Shown: piece by piece, positions 54,400-63,728 of the stretch
Layout: every line of letters starts with the position of its first letter
How positions within the stretch are numbered: position 1 is the first letter of the stretch
Source: Rhodospirillales bacterium
Lineage (GTDB): Bacteria > Pseudomonadota > Alphaproteobacteria > Acetobacterales > Acetobacteraceae
Length of the DNA stretch: 64,000 nt
Direction of reading: 5' to 3'
Assembly (NCBI GenBank): GCA_025362815.1
Contig: JANYFG010000033.1
Coordinates: 1-64,000, forward strand
Position numbers and translations under genes: made by a program
The notes under the pieces: model-generated
What the model was told of the DNA's origin: nothing
Database searches by the model: none
The model's input: the letters and a program-made list of their open reading frames with translations, nothing else

Positions 54400-55305
54400 C
54401 TACGGCAAGGCTTCCACAACCCGTGCCACCGCAAGGTCTGCCAACACGTCAGCGCGCAGAACGACGGGCCATTCGCCGTGGGGGCCGCGAGGCGCCGTCA
54501 TGGCGGGGGCACTGTCCGCCGAGAACAGCACGATGCACGGGCAGCCCACGCTGGCGGCGATGTGCATCGGCCCCGTGTCGTTGCCGATGGCGAGCGTGGC
54601 GCGCGACGCGATGGCAAAGAGCTGGGCCAGGCCGGTGCGCCCGGTAAGATCCACCGCTTCGGGGCACAACGTCCTGATCGCCGCGGCCAGATCGGCCTCG
54701 GACGACGCGCCGATCACCACCGGGGTGAGCCCGCGCGCCACGAGCGCGCAGGCGAGTGCGGCGAAATGCGCCACCGGCCAGCGCTTGGCCGGGCGTGACG
54801 GCGCGGCGCCCGGCACCAGGAGGCAGAATGTGGTGGGGAGCTCCGGCACCGGGACATCGGTCAGCCAGGACAGTGAGGGCCGCGGAAAATCGGATATTCC
54901 GGCCAGGGTCAGCTGGTCGCGCTGGCGCTCGATCGTGTGCATCGTCTCACGCGCCGGATCGCTCTGCGGAAAGCGGCAGCCGCGCGCGATGCCGGACCAC
55001 GGCGGCCGACCCGCCAGCCCGAAATAACGTGACGAGCGGCCGGAGGTCTGCAGGTCATAGACCATGTCGAACCCGCGAAGCCTGCGGGCCAGCTGGATCA
55101 GCGCCGGCACGTTCCACCACGCCGGCCGCGTGTCGATCTCGATGCGGTCGAACCACGGGGCAGCCTCGGCCAACGCCGCGAACGGGCGCGTGGTCAGCAA
55201 GGTGATCTCGGCGTCCGGCGCATGCGCCCGGATGGCGGCGAAGGGGCCGAACGAGAGCACGAAATCGCCCAGGGCAGACAGCCGGATCACCAGCACCCGC
55301 CGCAT
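54400..55305 (-). CDS. glycosyltransferase family 9 (heptosyltransferase-like)
   Basis: The 301-residue GT-B protein has the family start [17 protein letters not shown], the donor-site [13 protein letters not shown] and the [18 protein letters not shown] motif that holds ADP-heptose in WaaC/WaaF. It probably adds a heptose or related sugar to the LPS core. It is 5 nt behind a GT4 glycosyltransferase and 37 nt ahead of thrS. Confidence 0.88.
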   Translation of the reverse strand: MRRVLVIRLSALGDFVLSFGPFAAIRAHAPDAEITLLTTRPFAALAEAAPWFDRIEIDTRPAWWNVPALIQLARRLRGFDMVYDLQTSGRSSRYFGLAGRPPWSGIARGCRFPQSDPARETMHTIERQRDQLTLAGISDFPRPSLSWLTDVPVPELPTTFCLLVPGAAPSRPAKRWPVAHFAALACALVARGLTPVVIGASSEADLAAAIRTLCPEAVDLTGRTGLAQLFAIASRATLAIGNDTGPMHIAASVGCPCIVLFSADSAPAMTAPRGPHGEWPVVLRADVLADLAVARVVEALP

Positions 55306-55310
55306 CAGGC

Positions 55311-56459
55311 TCACCCGAGCAGCTCGCGATACACGTCCAACGTCGCCGCCTGCATCCGGGCCACGGTGTAGTTCGCGATCACCGAGGCGCGCGCCGCCAT
55401 GCCGATTTCGGCCCGCGCGCTGTCGGACAGACCCAGCACGTAATCCAGCCCCGCCGCAAGTTCCCCGGCATCGCCCGGCGTCACCCGCCAGCCCGTCACG
55501 TCGTGCTCGATGGTCTCGACCGCGCCGCCATGGTCGGTGGCGATCACAGGGGCTGCCATCGACTGCGCCTCGATCACCACGCGGCCGAACGCCTCGGGGT
55601 CTGTGGAGCAGTTCACCACCACATCGGCCAGCCGCAACGCCGCCGGCATGTCGTCGCAATGGCCCACGATGCGCACGCGGTTCGCCACGCCGAGCGCCGC
55701 GGCCTGCGCGGACAGCTCGGCCACGTATTTCGACCGCCCCTGGTCGTCGCCCACCAGCACCGCGCACACATCCTGATTGGCCATGCGGGCCAGCGCGTCG
55801 ATCAGCACGCCTTGGCCTTTCCAGCGCGTGATCCGGCCTGGCAGCAGCACCACCGGCTGGCCGTCCTCCAGCCGCCACGCGCGCGACAGCCGCATGATGC
55901 GCGGCGGCGTGACGGTTTCGGGATCGAAGATCGCCGGGTCCACACCGCGATGGATGATGCGGATTTTCGCGGGATCGGTGCGATGGCGGCTTTCGATCAG
56001 GGCCGCGATGAAGCGGCTGATGGCGATCACCCGGTCGCCGCCGGCCATCACGGCGTTGTAGCGGCGCTTGAACCAGATGTTCTCGTTGTAGGCGCCGTGA
56101 TAGGTGGTCACGAACCGTGCGCCCGTCCTTCTCGCCGCGATCGCCGCCGACCAGGCCGGCGCGCGGGAGCGGGCGTGGACGATATCGACGTTCTCGGCCC
56201 GGATCAGGCGTTCCAGCAGGCCGGCATTGGCCCAGATACGGCGCGGGTTCTTGGTGGCGAGCGGCATCAGGAAGTTGCGCGCGCCGGCCCGCTCCACCGC
56301 CGCACTCAGCATGCCGCCGGCGCTTGCCACCAGCGGGCGGCCACCGGCGCGGGCGATGGCGGCCGCGATTTCCACCGTGCCACGCTCCACGCCGCCGCCG
56401 CCCAAGGCGGGCAGAACCTGCAGGACGGCGGGATAGGCGATATCAGGGGAACGCGGCAT
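55311..56459 (-). CDS. glycosyltransferase family 4
   Basis: The 382-residue GT-B protein has PALGGGGVERGTVEIAAAI near the N-terminus, a GRITRWKGQGVLIDAL donor-domain start and the conserved EAFGRVVIEAQSMAAPVIA motif with its catalytic Glu pair. It transfers a sugar from a nucleotide donor, likely in LPS or polysaccharide synthesis with the GT9 protein next to it. The ATG at 56459 gives normal family length. Confidence 0.9.
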   Translation of the reverse strand: MPRSPDIAYPAVLQVLPALGGGGVERGTVEIAAAIARAGGRPLVASAGGMLSAAVERAGARNFLMPLATKNPRRIWANAGLLERLIRAENVDIVHARSRAPAWSAAIAARRTGARFVTTYHGAYNENIWFKRRYNAVMAGGDRVIAISRFIAALIESRHRTDPAKIRIIHRGVDPAIFDPETVTPPRIMRLSRAWRLEDGQPVVLLPGRITRWKGQGVLIDALARMANQDVCAVLVGDDQGRSKYVAELSAQAAALGVANRVRIVGHCDDMPAALRLADVVVNCSTDPEAFGRVVIEAQSMAAPVIATDHGGAVETIEHDVTGWRVTPGDAGELAAGLDYVLGLSDSARAEIGMAARASVIANYTVARMQAATLDVYRELLG

Positions 56460-56503
56460 GTTCGGGCTATAACATGCAGCGCGGGCTTTGAAAGGATCGT
56501 TAC

Positions 56504-57259
56504 GTGCAACAGACCGGACATCTCGTAAGGGCGGACGGCGTGCGCCTGGCCTGGGCGCATCTGCCCGGCGCCACCCCCACGATTGTGTTCCTGCCGGGCT
56601 TTCACAGCGACATGGAGGGCTCCAAGGCCCTGGCATTGCTGGAATTCTGCCAAAGCCGCGGCCAGGCGCTCCTGCGGCTGGACTATTCCGGCCACGGCGC
56701 CAGCGGCGGCGCCTTCGAGGATGGCAGCATCGGCGCGTGGTCGCGGGACGCCCTGGCGGTGATCGAGGACCGGATCACGGGCCCCATGATCCTGGTGGGA
56801 TCGTCGATGGGCGGCTGGATCGCGCTGCTGCTGTCGCGCCATCTCGGCACCCGAGTCGTGGGCCTGGTCGGCATCGCGGCCGCGCCGGATTTCACCGAGA
56901 CCCTGATGTGGGAGGGCATGGCGCCCATCGAGCAGCAGGTGCTGATGGAGCATGGCCGCATCAGCATCCCCAGCGACTACGGCACCGATCTCGTGATCAC
57001 CCGCACGCTGATCGAGGATGGCCGCAACCAACTCGTTCTGGGCCGTCCGATCACGCTCGATGCCCCGATCCGCCTGCTGCAAGGCCAGCGCGACCCCGAC
57101 GTGCCATGGAATACAGCGCTCGAGATCTCAGAGCGGGTGACGTCGGACGACGTGCAGGTGGTGCTCATCAAAGACGGCGATCACCGCCTGTCACGGCTCT
57201 GTGACCTCGCTTTGCTCACGCGCACCGTTTCCACGCTCCTCGGCGAGAATGGCGGATAG
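56504..57259 (+). CDS. alpha/beta-hydrolase (ABHD10-like)
   Basis: The 251-residue protein has the nucleophile elbow GSSMGGW with S101, a following Asp in LQGQRDPDVPW and a His in DGDHRLSR, giving a complete triad. The fold resembles the ABHD10 thioesterase/glucuronide esterase group. The start is GTG at 56504 behind AAAGGA. It diverges from the GT4 gene with 44 nt between, and its last 69 bases overlap the tail of the convergent gene at 57191. Substrate unknown. Confidence 0.85.
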   Translation: MQQTGHLVRADGVRLAWAHLPGATPTIVFLPGFHSDMEGSKALALLEFCQSRGQALLRLDYSGHGASGGAFEDGSIGAWSRDALAVIEDRITGPMILVGSSMGGWIALLLSRHLGTRVVGLVGIAAAPDFTETLMWEGMAPIEQQVLMEHGRISIPSDYGTDLVITRTLIEDGRNQLVLGRPITLDAPIRLLQGQRDPDVPWNTALEISERVTSDDVQVVLIKDGDHRLSRLCDLALLTRTVSTLLGENGG

Positions 57260-58093
57260 GCCCTCGCGGTACCCTGGATAACGCCAGCGATAGCCGAGTT
57301 CACGCTGCGTGATGGCCGAGGCCACCTTGCGGTTGTCGGCCCAGAAGCTGCGCGCCATCTCGCCCATGCCCGGCAGGGCCTCGGCATACGGGATCCCCGG
57401 CGGCACCGGCAGCCCCAGCATGATCGCCGCCGCCTCCGTCACGACGGCGCTTTCCGCCGGCTGATCGTCGGCGAGGTGAAGAACGCGCACCCCCGGCCCG
57501 CGATTCTGGCCGATGGCCGCCAGGATGGCGCCCGCGATATCGTCGCGATGGATGCGCCCGAAGGCATGGCCCGGTTTCAGCACGCGGCGCGCCGTGCCGG
57601 CCCTGAGGTCGTCCAGTATCGAGCGGCCGGGCCCGTAGATGCCCGCCACGCGGAACAGATCGACGGCCACATGCCCTGCCAGGGCGCTCCACGCGCGCTC
57701 CGCCGACAGCCGTCGTCGCGCGCGGGGCGCGGTGCCGGAAGCAGGCGTGGTCTCGTCCACCCAGCCGCCGCCCTGGTCACCATAGACGCCGGTGGTCGAG
57801 AGGTAGCCGGTCCAACGCAGATGGCGGGATTCGCGCAGAATGCCGCCAAACCGCGCCAGCACGGGGTCGCCGCCTTCGCCGGGCGGGGCCGTGGCCAGCA
57901 CATGCGTGGCCTCTGCCAGAACAGGCCCGGCCCCGGCGAACCCCACGATCGCCACGCCAAAGGGCGCGTGCACGCCGGAGGGATCGCGGCTGGTCGCACT
58001 CACCTTCAGGCCGGCCGCCAGCGCCGCGCGCGCCACGGCGGCGCCGGAATAGCCCAGGCCGCAGATCACCAGATGCAGATCAGACACAGCCAT
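57191..58093 (-). CDS. NAD(P)-dependent epimerase/dehydratase-like protein (YeeZ-like)
   Basis: The 300-residue protein starts with a Rossmann motif VICGLGYSGAAVARAALAAG and has the YLSTTGVYGDQGGGWVDE stretch and FRVAGIYGPGRS typical of extended short-chain dehydrogenases. The usual YxxxK is not clear, as in the YeeZ group, so catalysis is doubtful. Its C-terminus overlaps the convergent hydrolase gene by 69 nt. Role unknown. Confidence 0.8.
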   Translation of the reverse strand: MAVSDLHLVICGLGYSGAAVARAALAAGLKVSATSRDPSGVHAPFGVAIVGFAGAGPVLAEATHVLATAPPGEGGDPVLARFGGILRESRHLRWTGYLSTTGVYGDQGGGWVDETTPASGTAPRARRRLSAERAWSALAGHVAVDLFRVAGIYGPGRSILDDLRAGTARRVLKPGHAFGRIHRDDIAGAILAAIGQNRGPGVRVLHLADDQPAESAVVTEAAAIMLGLPVPPGIPYAEALPGMGEMARSFWADNRKVASAITQRELGYRWRYPGYREGLSAILAEERGNGAREQSEVTEP

Positions 58094-58154
58094 GCTCTCG
58101 CATCTCCATTCGAGGTTTGCCCCCATTCTCCCGGCAGACTACACTGAGATGGCC

Positions 58155-59000
58155 ATGAAAACGCGGAATGCGATCATCGGCGGGGCCGCCCTGCTGGTGC
58201 TGGCGGCCGCCGCTGCCGGAGTGTGGTGGACCCAACAGGCCCCCGTTGCGGACCCCATCGAAACCGTCGAGGAAGACAACACCCCGTTGCCGATCCCGCC
58301 GGTGCCGCCGCGCATCGCCGAGGGCACCGATTACGAGAAATGCCTCGGCATGCTCACCAACGACCCCGCCGGCGCGCAGTCATTCGCCGAAGCCTGGGAG
58401 GCCACCGGCGGCGGCGACGGCGCCACGCATTGCCTGGCCCTGTCCACCGTGGCGCTCGGCGACCCCGAGAAGGGCGCTGCGATGCTGGAGGAGCTGGCCG
58501 CCAAAAGCCGGGGCACCGCGCTGTCCCGCGCCACCGTGTATGGGCAGGCCGACCAGGCCTGGCTGATCGCGGGCGATGCCGAACACGCGTTCGGCGCCGC
58601 CACGCTGGCCCTGGCTCTGTCGCCGGGCGATGGGGACCTGCTGGTGGACCGCGCGGTGGCCGCGGGCCTTCTCGAACGGTTTCAGGACAGCGTCGATGAT
58701 CTCACAGCGGCGCTCGACATCGACCCGCGCCGCGCCGACGGCTACACGTTCCGTGGCTCCGCCTGGCGGCATCTGGGGCGGATGGACCTGGCCCAGGACG
58801 ATATCGACCGCGCCTTGCTGCTCGACCCCGACCGCCCCGAATCGCTGCTCGAACGCGGCATCCTGCGTCAGCGCCGCAACGACGCCACGGGGGCGCGGGC
58901 CGATTGGGAACGGGCGATCGAATTGTCACCCGACAGCGGCACCGCCGATCTCGCGCAGCAGAACCTGGCGCTTCTGGAGGCGGGACCCGCGCGACGCTAG
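58155..59000 (+). CDS. membrane-anchored tetratricopeptide repeat protein
   Basis: The protein has one N-terminal membrane helix (AIIGGAALLVLAAAAAGVWW), a Pro-rich linker and a C-terminal TPR region of at least three repeats (LTAALDIDPRRADGYTFRG, DDIDRALLLDPDRPESLLE, WERAIELSPDSGTADLAQ). TPRs bind other proteins. The ATG at 58155 (MKTRNA) is preferred; another lies 6 nt earlier and neither has a strong ribosome site. It is divergent from the epimerase-like gene. A remnant of the mosaic repeat overlaps its stop codon. Confidence 0.8.
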   Translation: MKTRNAIIGGAALLVLAAAAAGVWWTQQAPVADPIETVEEDNTPLPIPPVPPRIAEGTDYEKCLGMLTNDPAGAQSFAEAWEATGGGDGATHCLALSTVALGDPEKGAAMLEELAAKSRGTALSRATVYGQADQAWLIAGDAEHAFGAATLALALSPGDGDLLVDRAVAAGLLERFQDSVDDLTAALDIDPRRADGYTFRGSAWRHLGRMDLAQDDIDRALLLDPDRPESLLERGILRQRRNDATGARADWERAIELSPDSGTADLAQQNLALLEAGPARR

Positions 59001-59014
59001 ATCATGATGCGTTC
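58998..59014 (+). repeat. remnant of mosaic-repeat hairpin 1
   Basis: CTAGATCATGATGCGTT equals the left end of copies A and D. It starts at the TPR gene stop codon, between two convergent genes, and lacks the rest of the element. Confidence 0.5.
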
Positions 59015-59019
59015 TGGGC

Positions 59020-60687
59020 TCAGAACAATCCGACCACCTGGCCCTCTGCATCCAGCGTGATCGCTTCCGCCGACGGCACCCTCGGCAAACCCGGCATCGT
59101 CATGATGTCCCCGCAGATCGCCACCACGAACCCGGCCCCCGCGGACAGCCTGACATCGCGGATCGGCAGCACATGCCCGGTGGGGGCACCCAGCAGCGTG
59201 GGGTCGGCGCTGAAGCTGTATTGCGTCTTGGCCATGCAGATGGGCAGATGACCGAACCCGGCCGCCTCGTAGCTTTTCAACTTCTTCGCGGCTGATGGCG
59301 TGATATCGATGCCCTCGGCCCGATAGATCGTCCGCGCGATGGTTCTGATCTTGTCCGCAAGCGGCATGTCGTCGGGGTAGATCGGCTTGAACCGCGCGGT
59401 ATGGGCCGCGACCTCGGCCAGAACGGCACGCGCGAGCGACGCGGCCCCCTGGGCGCCGTCCGACCAGTGCGTGCACAGCGCCATCTCCACGCCCATGCCT
59501 GCCACGGCCGTCCGCACCGCCTCGATCTCGGCTGATGTGTCAGACGTGAACCGGTTCAGCGCCACCACCACGGGCAGCCCGAACGCCTGCATGTTCTCCA
59601 CATGGCGCAGCAGATTGACGCAGCCTTGCGTGACGGCCGCCACATCCTCCCGGCCCAGATCGGCCTTCGCCACGCCGCCATGCATCTTCAACGCGCGCAC
59701 CGTGCCCACCACCACGGCGCAGGCGGGTTTGAGGCCGGCGATGCGGCTTTTGATGTCGAGGAACTTCTCGCCGCCGAGATCGGCGCCAAATCCGGCCTCC
59801 GTCACCACGATATCGGCGAGCTTCAGCCCCAGCCGCGTGGCCATCAGCGAGTTGCAGCCATGCGCGATATTGGCGAACGGCCCACCATGCACCAGCGCGG
59901 GCGTGCCGGCGAGGCTTTGCACCAGATTGGGCATCAGCGCCGTCTGCAGCAGCACCGCCATGGCGCCATCCGCGCGCACGTCGCCGGCGGTGATGAAGCT
60001 GCCGTCCCGCCTGCTTCCCACGATCATGCGCGCCAGCCGCGCCTTCAGATCCGCGAGGTCGCTGGCCAGGCAGAACACCGCCATCACCTCAGATGCCACC
60101 GTGATGTCGAACCCATCCTCGCGCGTGGTGCCGTTGGCCGTCCCCAGGCCCACCACGGTGCTGCGCAAGGCGCGATCGTTCATGTCCAGCACCCGTCGCC
60201 AGGTGATGCGCTTGGGGTCGAACCCCAGCGCGTTGCCCCAGTGGATGTGATTGTCGATCATCGCGGCCAGCAGGTTGTGCGCCGACGTGATGGCGTGGAA
60301 ATCGCCGGTGAAATGCAGGTTGATGTCTTCCATCGGGCCCACCTGCGCCCAGCCCCCGCCGGCGGCGCCGCCCTTGACGCCGAAGCACGGCCCCAGGCTG
60401 GGCTCACGCAGGCAGATCATGGTGCGCGCGCCCTCGGCGGCCAGCGCGTCGGCCAGCCCGATCGTGGTGGTCGTTTTGCCCTCGCCTGCGGGCGTGGGGC
60501 TGATGCCGGTCACCAGCACCAGGGCGCCGTCCGGCTTGCCGGCCTGGGCTGCGATGAACGCAAAGCCGATCTTGGCCTTCGTGCGACCGTAGGGCTCCAG
60601 CGCGTCCTCAGGGATGCCGGCCTTGGCGGCGATCTCGGATATGGGCCGCAGCGTCACGCTGCGCGCGATCGCAAGATCGGTGTTCAT
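59020..60687 (-). CDS. fhs: formate-tetrahydrofolate ligase
   Basis: The 555-residue enzyme has the P-loop [14 protein letters not shown] (65-78) and the conserved [20 protein letters not shown] and [17 protein letters not shown] segments, each cited within limits. It joins formate to tetrahydrofolate with ATP to make 10-formyl-THF. It is monocistronic. With moeA and fdhD nearby, it suggests that formate is both made into one-carbon units and oxidised in this organism. Confidence 0.97.
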   Translation of the reverse strand: MNTDLAIARSVTLRPISEIAAKAGIPEDALEPYGRTKAKIGFAFIAAQAGKPDGALVLVTGISPTPAGEGKTTTTIGLADALAAEGARTMICLREPSLGPCFGVKGGAAGGGWAQVGPMEDINLHFTGDFHAITSAHNLLAAMIDNHIHWGNALGFDPKRITWRRVLDMNDRALRSTVVGLGTANGTTREDGFDITVASEVMAVFCLASDLADLKARLARMIVGSRRDGSFITAGDVRADGAMAVLLQTALMPNLVQSLAGTPALVHGGPFANIAHGCNSLMATRLGLKLADIVVTEAGFGADLGGEKFLDIKSRIAGLKPACAVVVGTVRALKMHGGVAKADLGREDVAAVTQGCVNLLRHVENMQAFGLPVVVALNRFTSDTSAEIEAVRTAVAGMGVEMALCTHWSDGAQGAASLARAVLAEVAAHTARFKPIYPDDMPLADKIRTIARTIYRAEGIDITPSAAKKLKSYEAAGFGHLPICMAKTQYSFSADPTLLGAPTGHVLPIRDVRLSAGAGFVVAICGDIMTMPGLPRVPSAEAITLDAEGQVVGLF

Positions 60688-60761
60688 TCGGCGTTTTTCC
60701 CTTCAGGCACGACTCCGGGCAATGGTCCCGCACTCCCGGGGTGGATGCAATCGGCGGTGCC

Positions 60762-61496
60762 CTACCGCCAAACGCTCTCGCGGCGTGGCCGCCTGCCCTG
60801 CCCGCCGGCAATGCGCCCCGCATCGAGGACGTCCAGATCCGTCACGCCCGACGGATTGGCGCGAGACGGCGCGAGGCGCAGGCCGGGCGCACGGTCACGC
60901 CGCCAGACCGCCAGCAGCCGCGCGAGCTCGTCGAGCGGCTCGGGATGATCGTCCACGCGCAGATCGATATCCGGAAAATCCTCGCCGGTGATCAGGCGCA
61001 ACGCGGCGGACTGCTTGCCGCGTGCATCGCCGCCCGCGCGCTGGCCCGCCATCAGCGCCCCGACCATCCTTTCCGCCAGGGGGGCTGCCGGGTCTGCCTG
61101 GAACCGCGCCAGCGTGTGTTCCACCACATCCGGGCCCACCAGCGTGTTGCCGGCCACGCCCACATGTGGGGCCGATGCGCCGCCGGCCCACTCAAAGCAC
61201 AGTCCGCCGGTCCAAAGCGCGTGGCGGCCAAGCCGGTCGATGACATGAATCTGGCGCAGATCCTTGCCGTCATCGCCGCACAACGCGCTTTCAATGGCCA
61301 ACCGCGGCGTCAGTCCACGCGCCAGCGCGTCGAGCACGGCGGGGCCGAGGTAGCGATTGGTCGTCGCCTGCGTCGACACCGCGCCCACGCCCGATCGCAC
61401 GAACGGGCAGGAGGCGCCGACCGCGAAGGCGCAGGTGGTGACAGCCACGGCGAATGCGCCGGTGCCGGGATCATGCGCCACGATGGACCACGTCAT
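60762..61496 (-). CDS. DUF1028 family protein (Ntn-hydrolase-like)
   Basis: The 244-residue protein starts with TWSIVAHDPGTGAFAVAV and has VGAVSTQATTNRYLGP and HVGVAGNTLVG, the marks of DUF1028. The fold is of the Ntn-hydrolase type and the function is unsettled; related proteins sit in amide or purine-like breakdown clusters. CAGGAG precedes the ATG at 61496. It is divergent from moeA, 122 nt away. Confidence 0.85.
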   Translation of the reverse strand: MTWSIVAHDPGTGAFAVAVTTCAFAVGASCPFVRSGVGAVSTQATTNRYLGPAVLDALARGLTPRLAIESALCGDDGKDLRQIHVIDRLGRHALWTGGLCFEWAGGASAPHVGVAGNTLVGPDVVEHTLARFQADPAAPLAERMVGALMAGQRAGGDARGKQSAALRLITGEDFPDIDLRVDDHPEPLDELARLLAVWRRDRAPGLRLAPSRANPSGVTDLDVLDAGRIAGGQGRRPRRESVWR

Positions 61497-61618
61497 ACGC
61501 CACTCCTGCTCTGCGAAGCCGCGATCATAAACCACGCCCCCGCCGCATCCAAACCCGCGCGGCTTGACAGGGCCGTCGCTGCGACCCTTCTCAAGGCGAT
61601 GCATCCGGTCTTCCCGCC

Positions 61619-62860
61619 ATGGCGCAACTGAGCGACGACTGCTTTGCCTTCGGGGGGGCATTGCTGCCGCTGGCCGAAGCGCAGGCCCGCATCGTGGCGC
61701 ATGTCGCACCGGCCAGCGGCTGTGAAAGTGTCGCCTTGTCGGCGGCCACGGGGCGCATTCTGGCGCAGGACGTGCTGGCCCGCGTGAGCCTGCCACCGCA
61801 GGCCAACTCCGCCGTGGACGGCTACGCCTTTCGCCACGCCGACCTATCGCTCGATGCCTCGACAAATCTGCCTTTGGCCGGCCGCACCGCCGCGGGCCAG
61901 GCGCCCGCCCTCGTGCCGCCCGGCCATGCCAGCCGCATCTTCACCGGGGCCGCCATGCCGGACGGGCTCGATACCGTGATGATGCAGGAGGATTGCGTGG
62001 TGGATGCCCATGGCATCGTTCTGCCGGCGGGCCTTGGAAAGGGCGCCAACGCGCGGCCTGTCGGCGAGGATATCGCGGCCGGCCAACGCGCGCTCAGAGC
62101 CGGCCGCCGCCTGATGCCACCCGATCTGGCGCTGCTCGCGGGCCTCGGCCACGCCACCGTGGACGTGCGCACCGCCTTGCGCGTGGCCGTGTTCTCCACC
62201 GGTGACGAGCTCGTGGATCCGCCGCACCCCCTCGCCCCCGGCCAGATCCACGACGCCAACCGCATGATGCTGCTGGGCCTTCTCACCCGGCTCGGCGCCC
62301 GCGTCACCGATGGCGGCATTCTGCCGGACAACGCGCGCGCCACCGCCCAGGCGCTGCGCGCGGCGGCCGGGGCGCACGACCTGCTGCTGACCTCCGGCGG
62401 CGTCTCGACCGGCGAGGAAGACCATGTCCGCGCCGCCATCGCGGCCGAGGGGCGGCTTGCGTTCTGGCGCGTGGCCATCAAGCCGGGGCGGCCGGTGGCC
62501 CTGGGCGAGATCGCCGGCACGCCGCTTCTGGGCCTGCCCGGCAATCCGGTGGCAGCCCTCGTCACGTTCTCCGCGCTGGGCCGCCCGCTCCTCGACCGGC
62601 TGGCCGGCGCGGTCTATGCCCCGCCCCCCGCGTTGCGCGCCGTCTCGGGCTTTGCGTATCGCAAGAAGGCCGGGCGCCTGGAATATGTGCGCGTCACCAT
62701 CGGGCCGGACGGCGTGGCGCATCGCTACCCCAAGGAGGGCGCGGGGATCATCACCTCGCTGACGGAAAGCGACGCGCTGATGGCGCTGCCCGAGGACATG
62801 ACAAATCTGGCACCGGGCGAGACCGCCCCGGTGATACCGTTGGGGCTGCTGCATGGATGA
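61619..62860 (+). CDS. moeA: molybdopterin molybdenumtransferase MoeA
   Basis: The 413-residue protein has the MoeA segments NSAVDGYAFRHADL, FTGAAMPDGLDTVMMQED, VFSTGDELVDP and TSGGVSTGEEDHVRAAI. It inserts molybdate into molybdopterin-AMP, forming the cofactor of enzymes such as formate dehydrogenase. It overlaps fdhD by 8 nt. Confidence 0.95.
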   Translation: MAQLSDDCFAFGGALLPLAEAQARIVAHVAPASGCESVALSAATGRILAQDVLARVSLPPQANSAVDGYAFRHADLSLDASTNLPLAGRTAAGQAPALVPPGHASRIFTGAAMPDGLDTVMMQEDCVVDAHGIVLPAGLGKGANARPVGEDIAAGQRALRAGRRLMPPDLALLAGLGHATVDVRTALRVAVFSTGDELVDPPHPLAPGQIHDANRMMLLGLLTRLGARVTDGGILPDNARATAQALRAAAGAHDLLLTSGGVSTGEEDHVRAAIAAEGRLAFWRVAIKPGRPVALGEIAGTPLLGLPGNPVAALVTFSALGRPLLDRLAGAVYAPPPALRAVSGFAYRKKAGRLEYVRVTIGPDGVAHRYPKEGAGIITSLTESDALMALPEDMTNLAPGETAPVIPLGLLHG

Positions 62861-63716
62861 ATTTCTGGTCTCGCCCGATCCGGACGATCCCCGCCTGTCC
62901 GAGGCGATCGACGGCATCGACCACACCGGCGCCGCCGCCAGCACGCGCGTGCCCGTCGAACGCCCGCTCACGCTGTATCTCAACGGCCAGGAGATCGTCA
63001 CGATGATGACGATCGGCGACCGGCCGGACTGCCTGGCCGTGGGCTATCTTCTCAACCAGGCGATGCTGGCGCCGGGCGACCCCATCGACGCCATCGAGTT
63101 CGATGCCGAGCTCGACGTGATCGTGGTGCGCACCAAGGTGGCCACGAATTTCGAGGCGAAGCTGGCGAAGAAGACGCTCACCTCCGGCTGCGCCCAGGGC
63201 ACCGCGTTCGGCGACCTGCTCGACCGGTTCGACAGCATCACGCTGGACGCCCACGCCACCTTGCGCACCAGCTGGCTCTATGCCCTGTCACGCAAGATCA
63301 ACACGCGGCCCAGCCTGTATCTCACCGCCGGCGCCATCCACGGCTGCGTGCTGTGCGAGGCGGACCGCCCGCTGGTCTACATGGAGGATGTCGGCCGCCA
63401 CAACGCGATCGACAAGATCGCGGGCTGGATGGCGCTGAACGGCGTGGGGCCGCAGGGCAAGATCTTCTACACCACGGGGCGGCTGACATCCGAGATGGTG
63501 ATCAAATGCGTGCGCATGGAAATTCCGATCCTGATCAGCCGCAGCGGCTTCACGGCCTGGGGAGTTCAGCTCGCGCGCCAGGCCGGGCTCACACTCATCG
63601 GCCGCGCGAAAGGCCGGCGCTTCCTGTGCGTGGCGGGCGAACGGCGCCTGGTGTTCGACGCCGATCCCACCGCCGCCCCCGATGACGGCCAGGGCCGCAA
63701 AAGCCGCGACGACTGA
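62853..63716 (+). CDS. fdhD: formate dehydrogenase accessory sulfurtransferase FdhD
   Basis: The 287-residue protein has RPLTLYLNGQEIVTMMTIGD, the catalytic-loop cysteine C113 in TLTSGCAQGTAFG (one Cys, not the CxxC of E. coli), GAIHGCVLCEAD and MEDVGRHNAIDKIAGW. FdhD passes sulfur to the molybdenum cofactor of formate dehydrogenase. Its ATG lies within the end of moeA (8-nt overlap), so the two are translated together. The formate dehydrogenase itself is not in the window. Confidence 0.93.
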   Translation: MDEFLVSPDPDDPRLSEAIDGIDHTGAAASTRVPVERPLTLYLNGQEIVTMMTIGDRPDCLAVGYLLNQAMLAPGDPIDAIEFDAELDVIVVRTKVATNFEAKLAKKTLTSGCAQGTAFGDLLDRFDSITLDAHATLRTSWLYALSRKINTRPSLYLTAGAIHGCVLCEADRPLVYMEDVGRHNAIDKIAGWMALNGVGPQGKIFYTTGRLTSEMVIKCVRMEIPILISRSGFTAWGVQLARQAGLTLIGRAKGRRFLCVAGERRLVFDADPTAAPDDGQGRKSRDD

Positions 63717-63728
63717 TCCGCCGCGACC

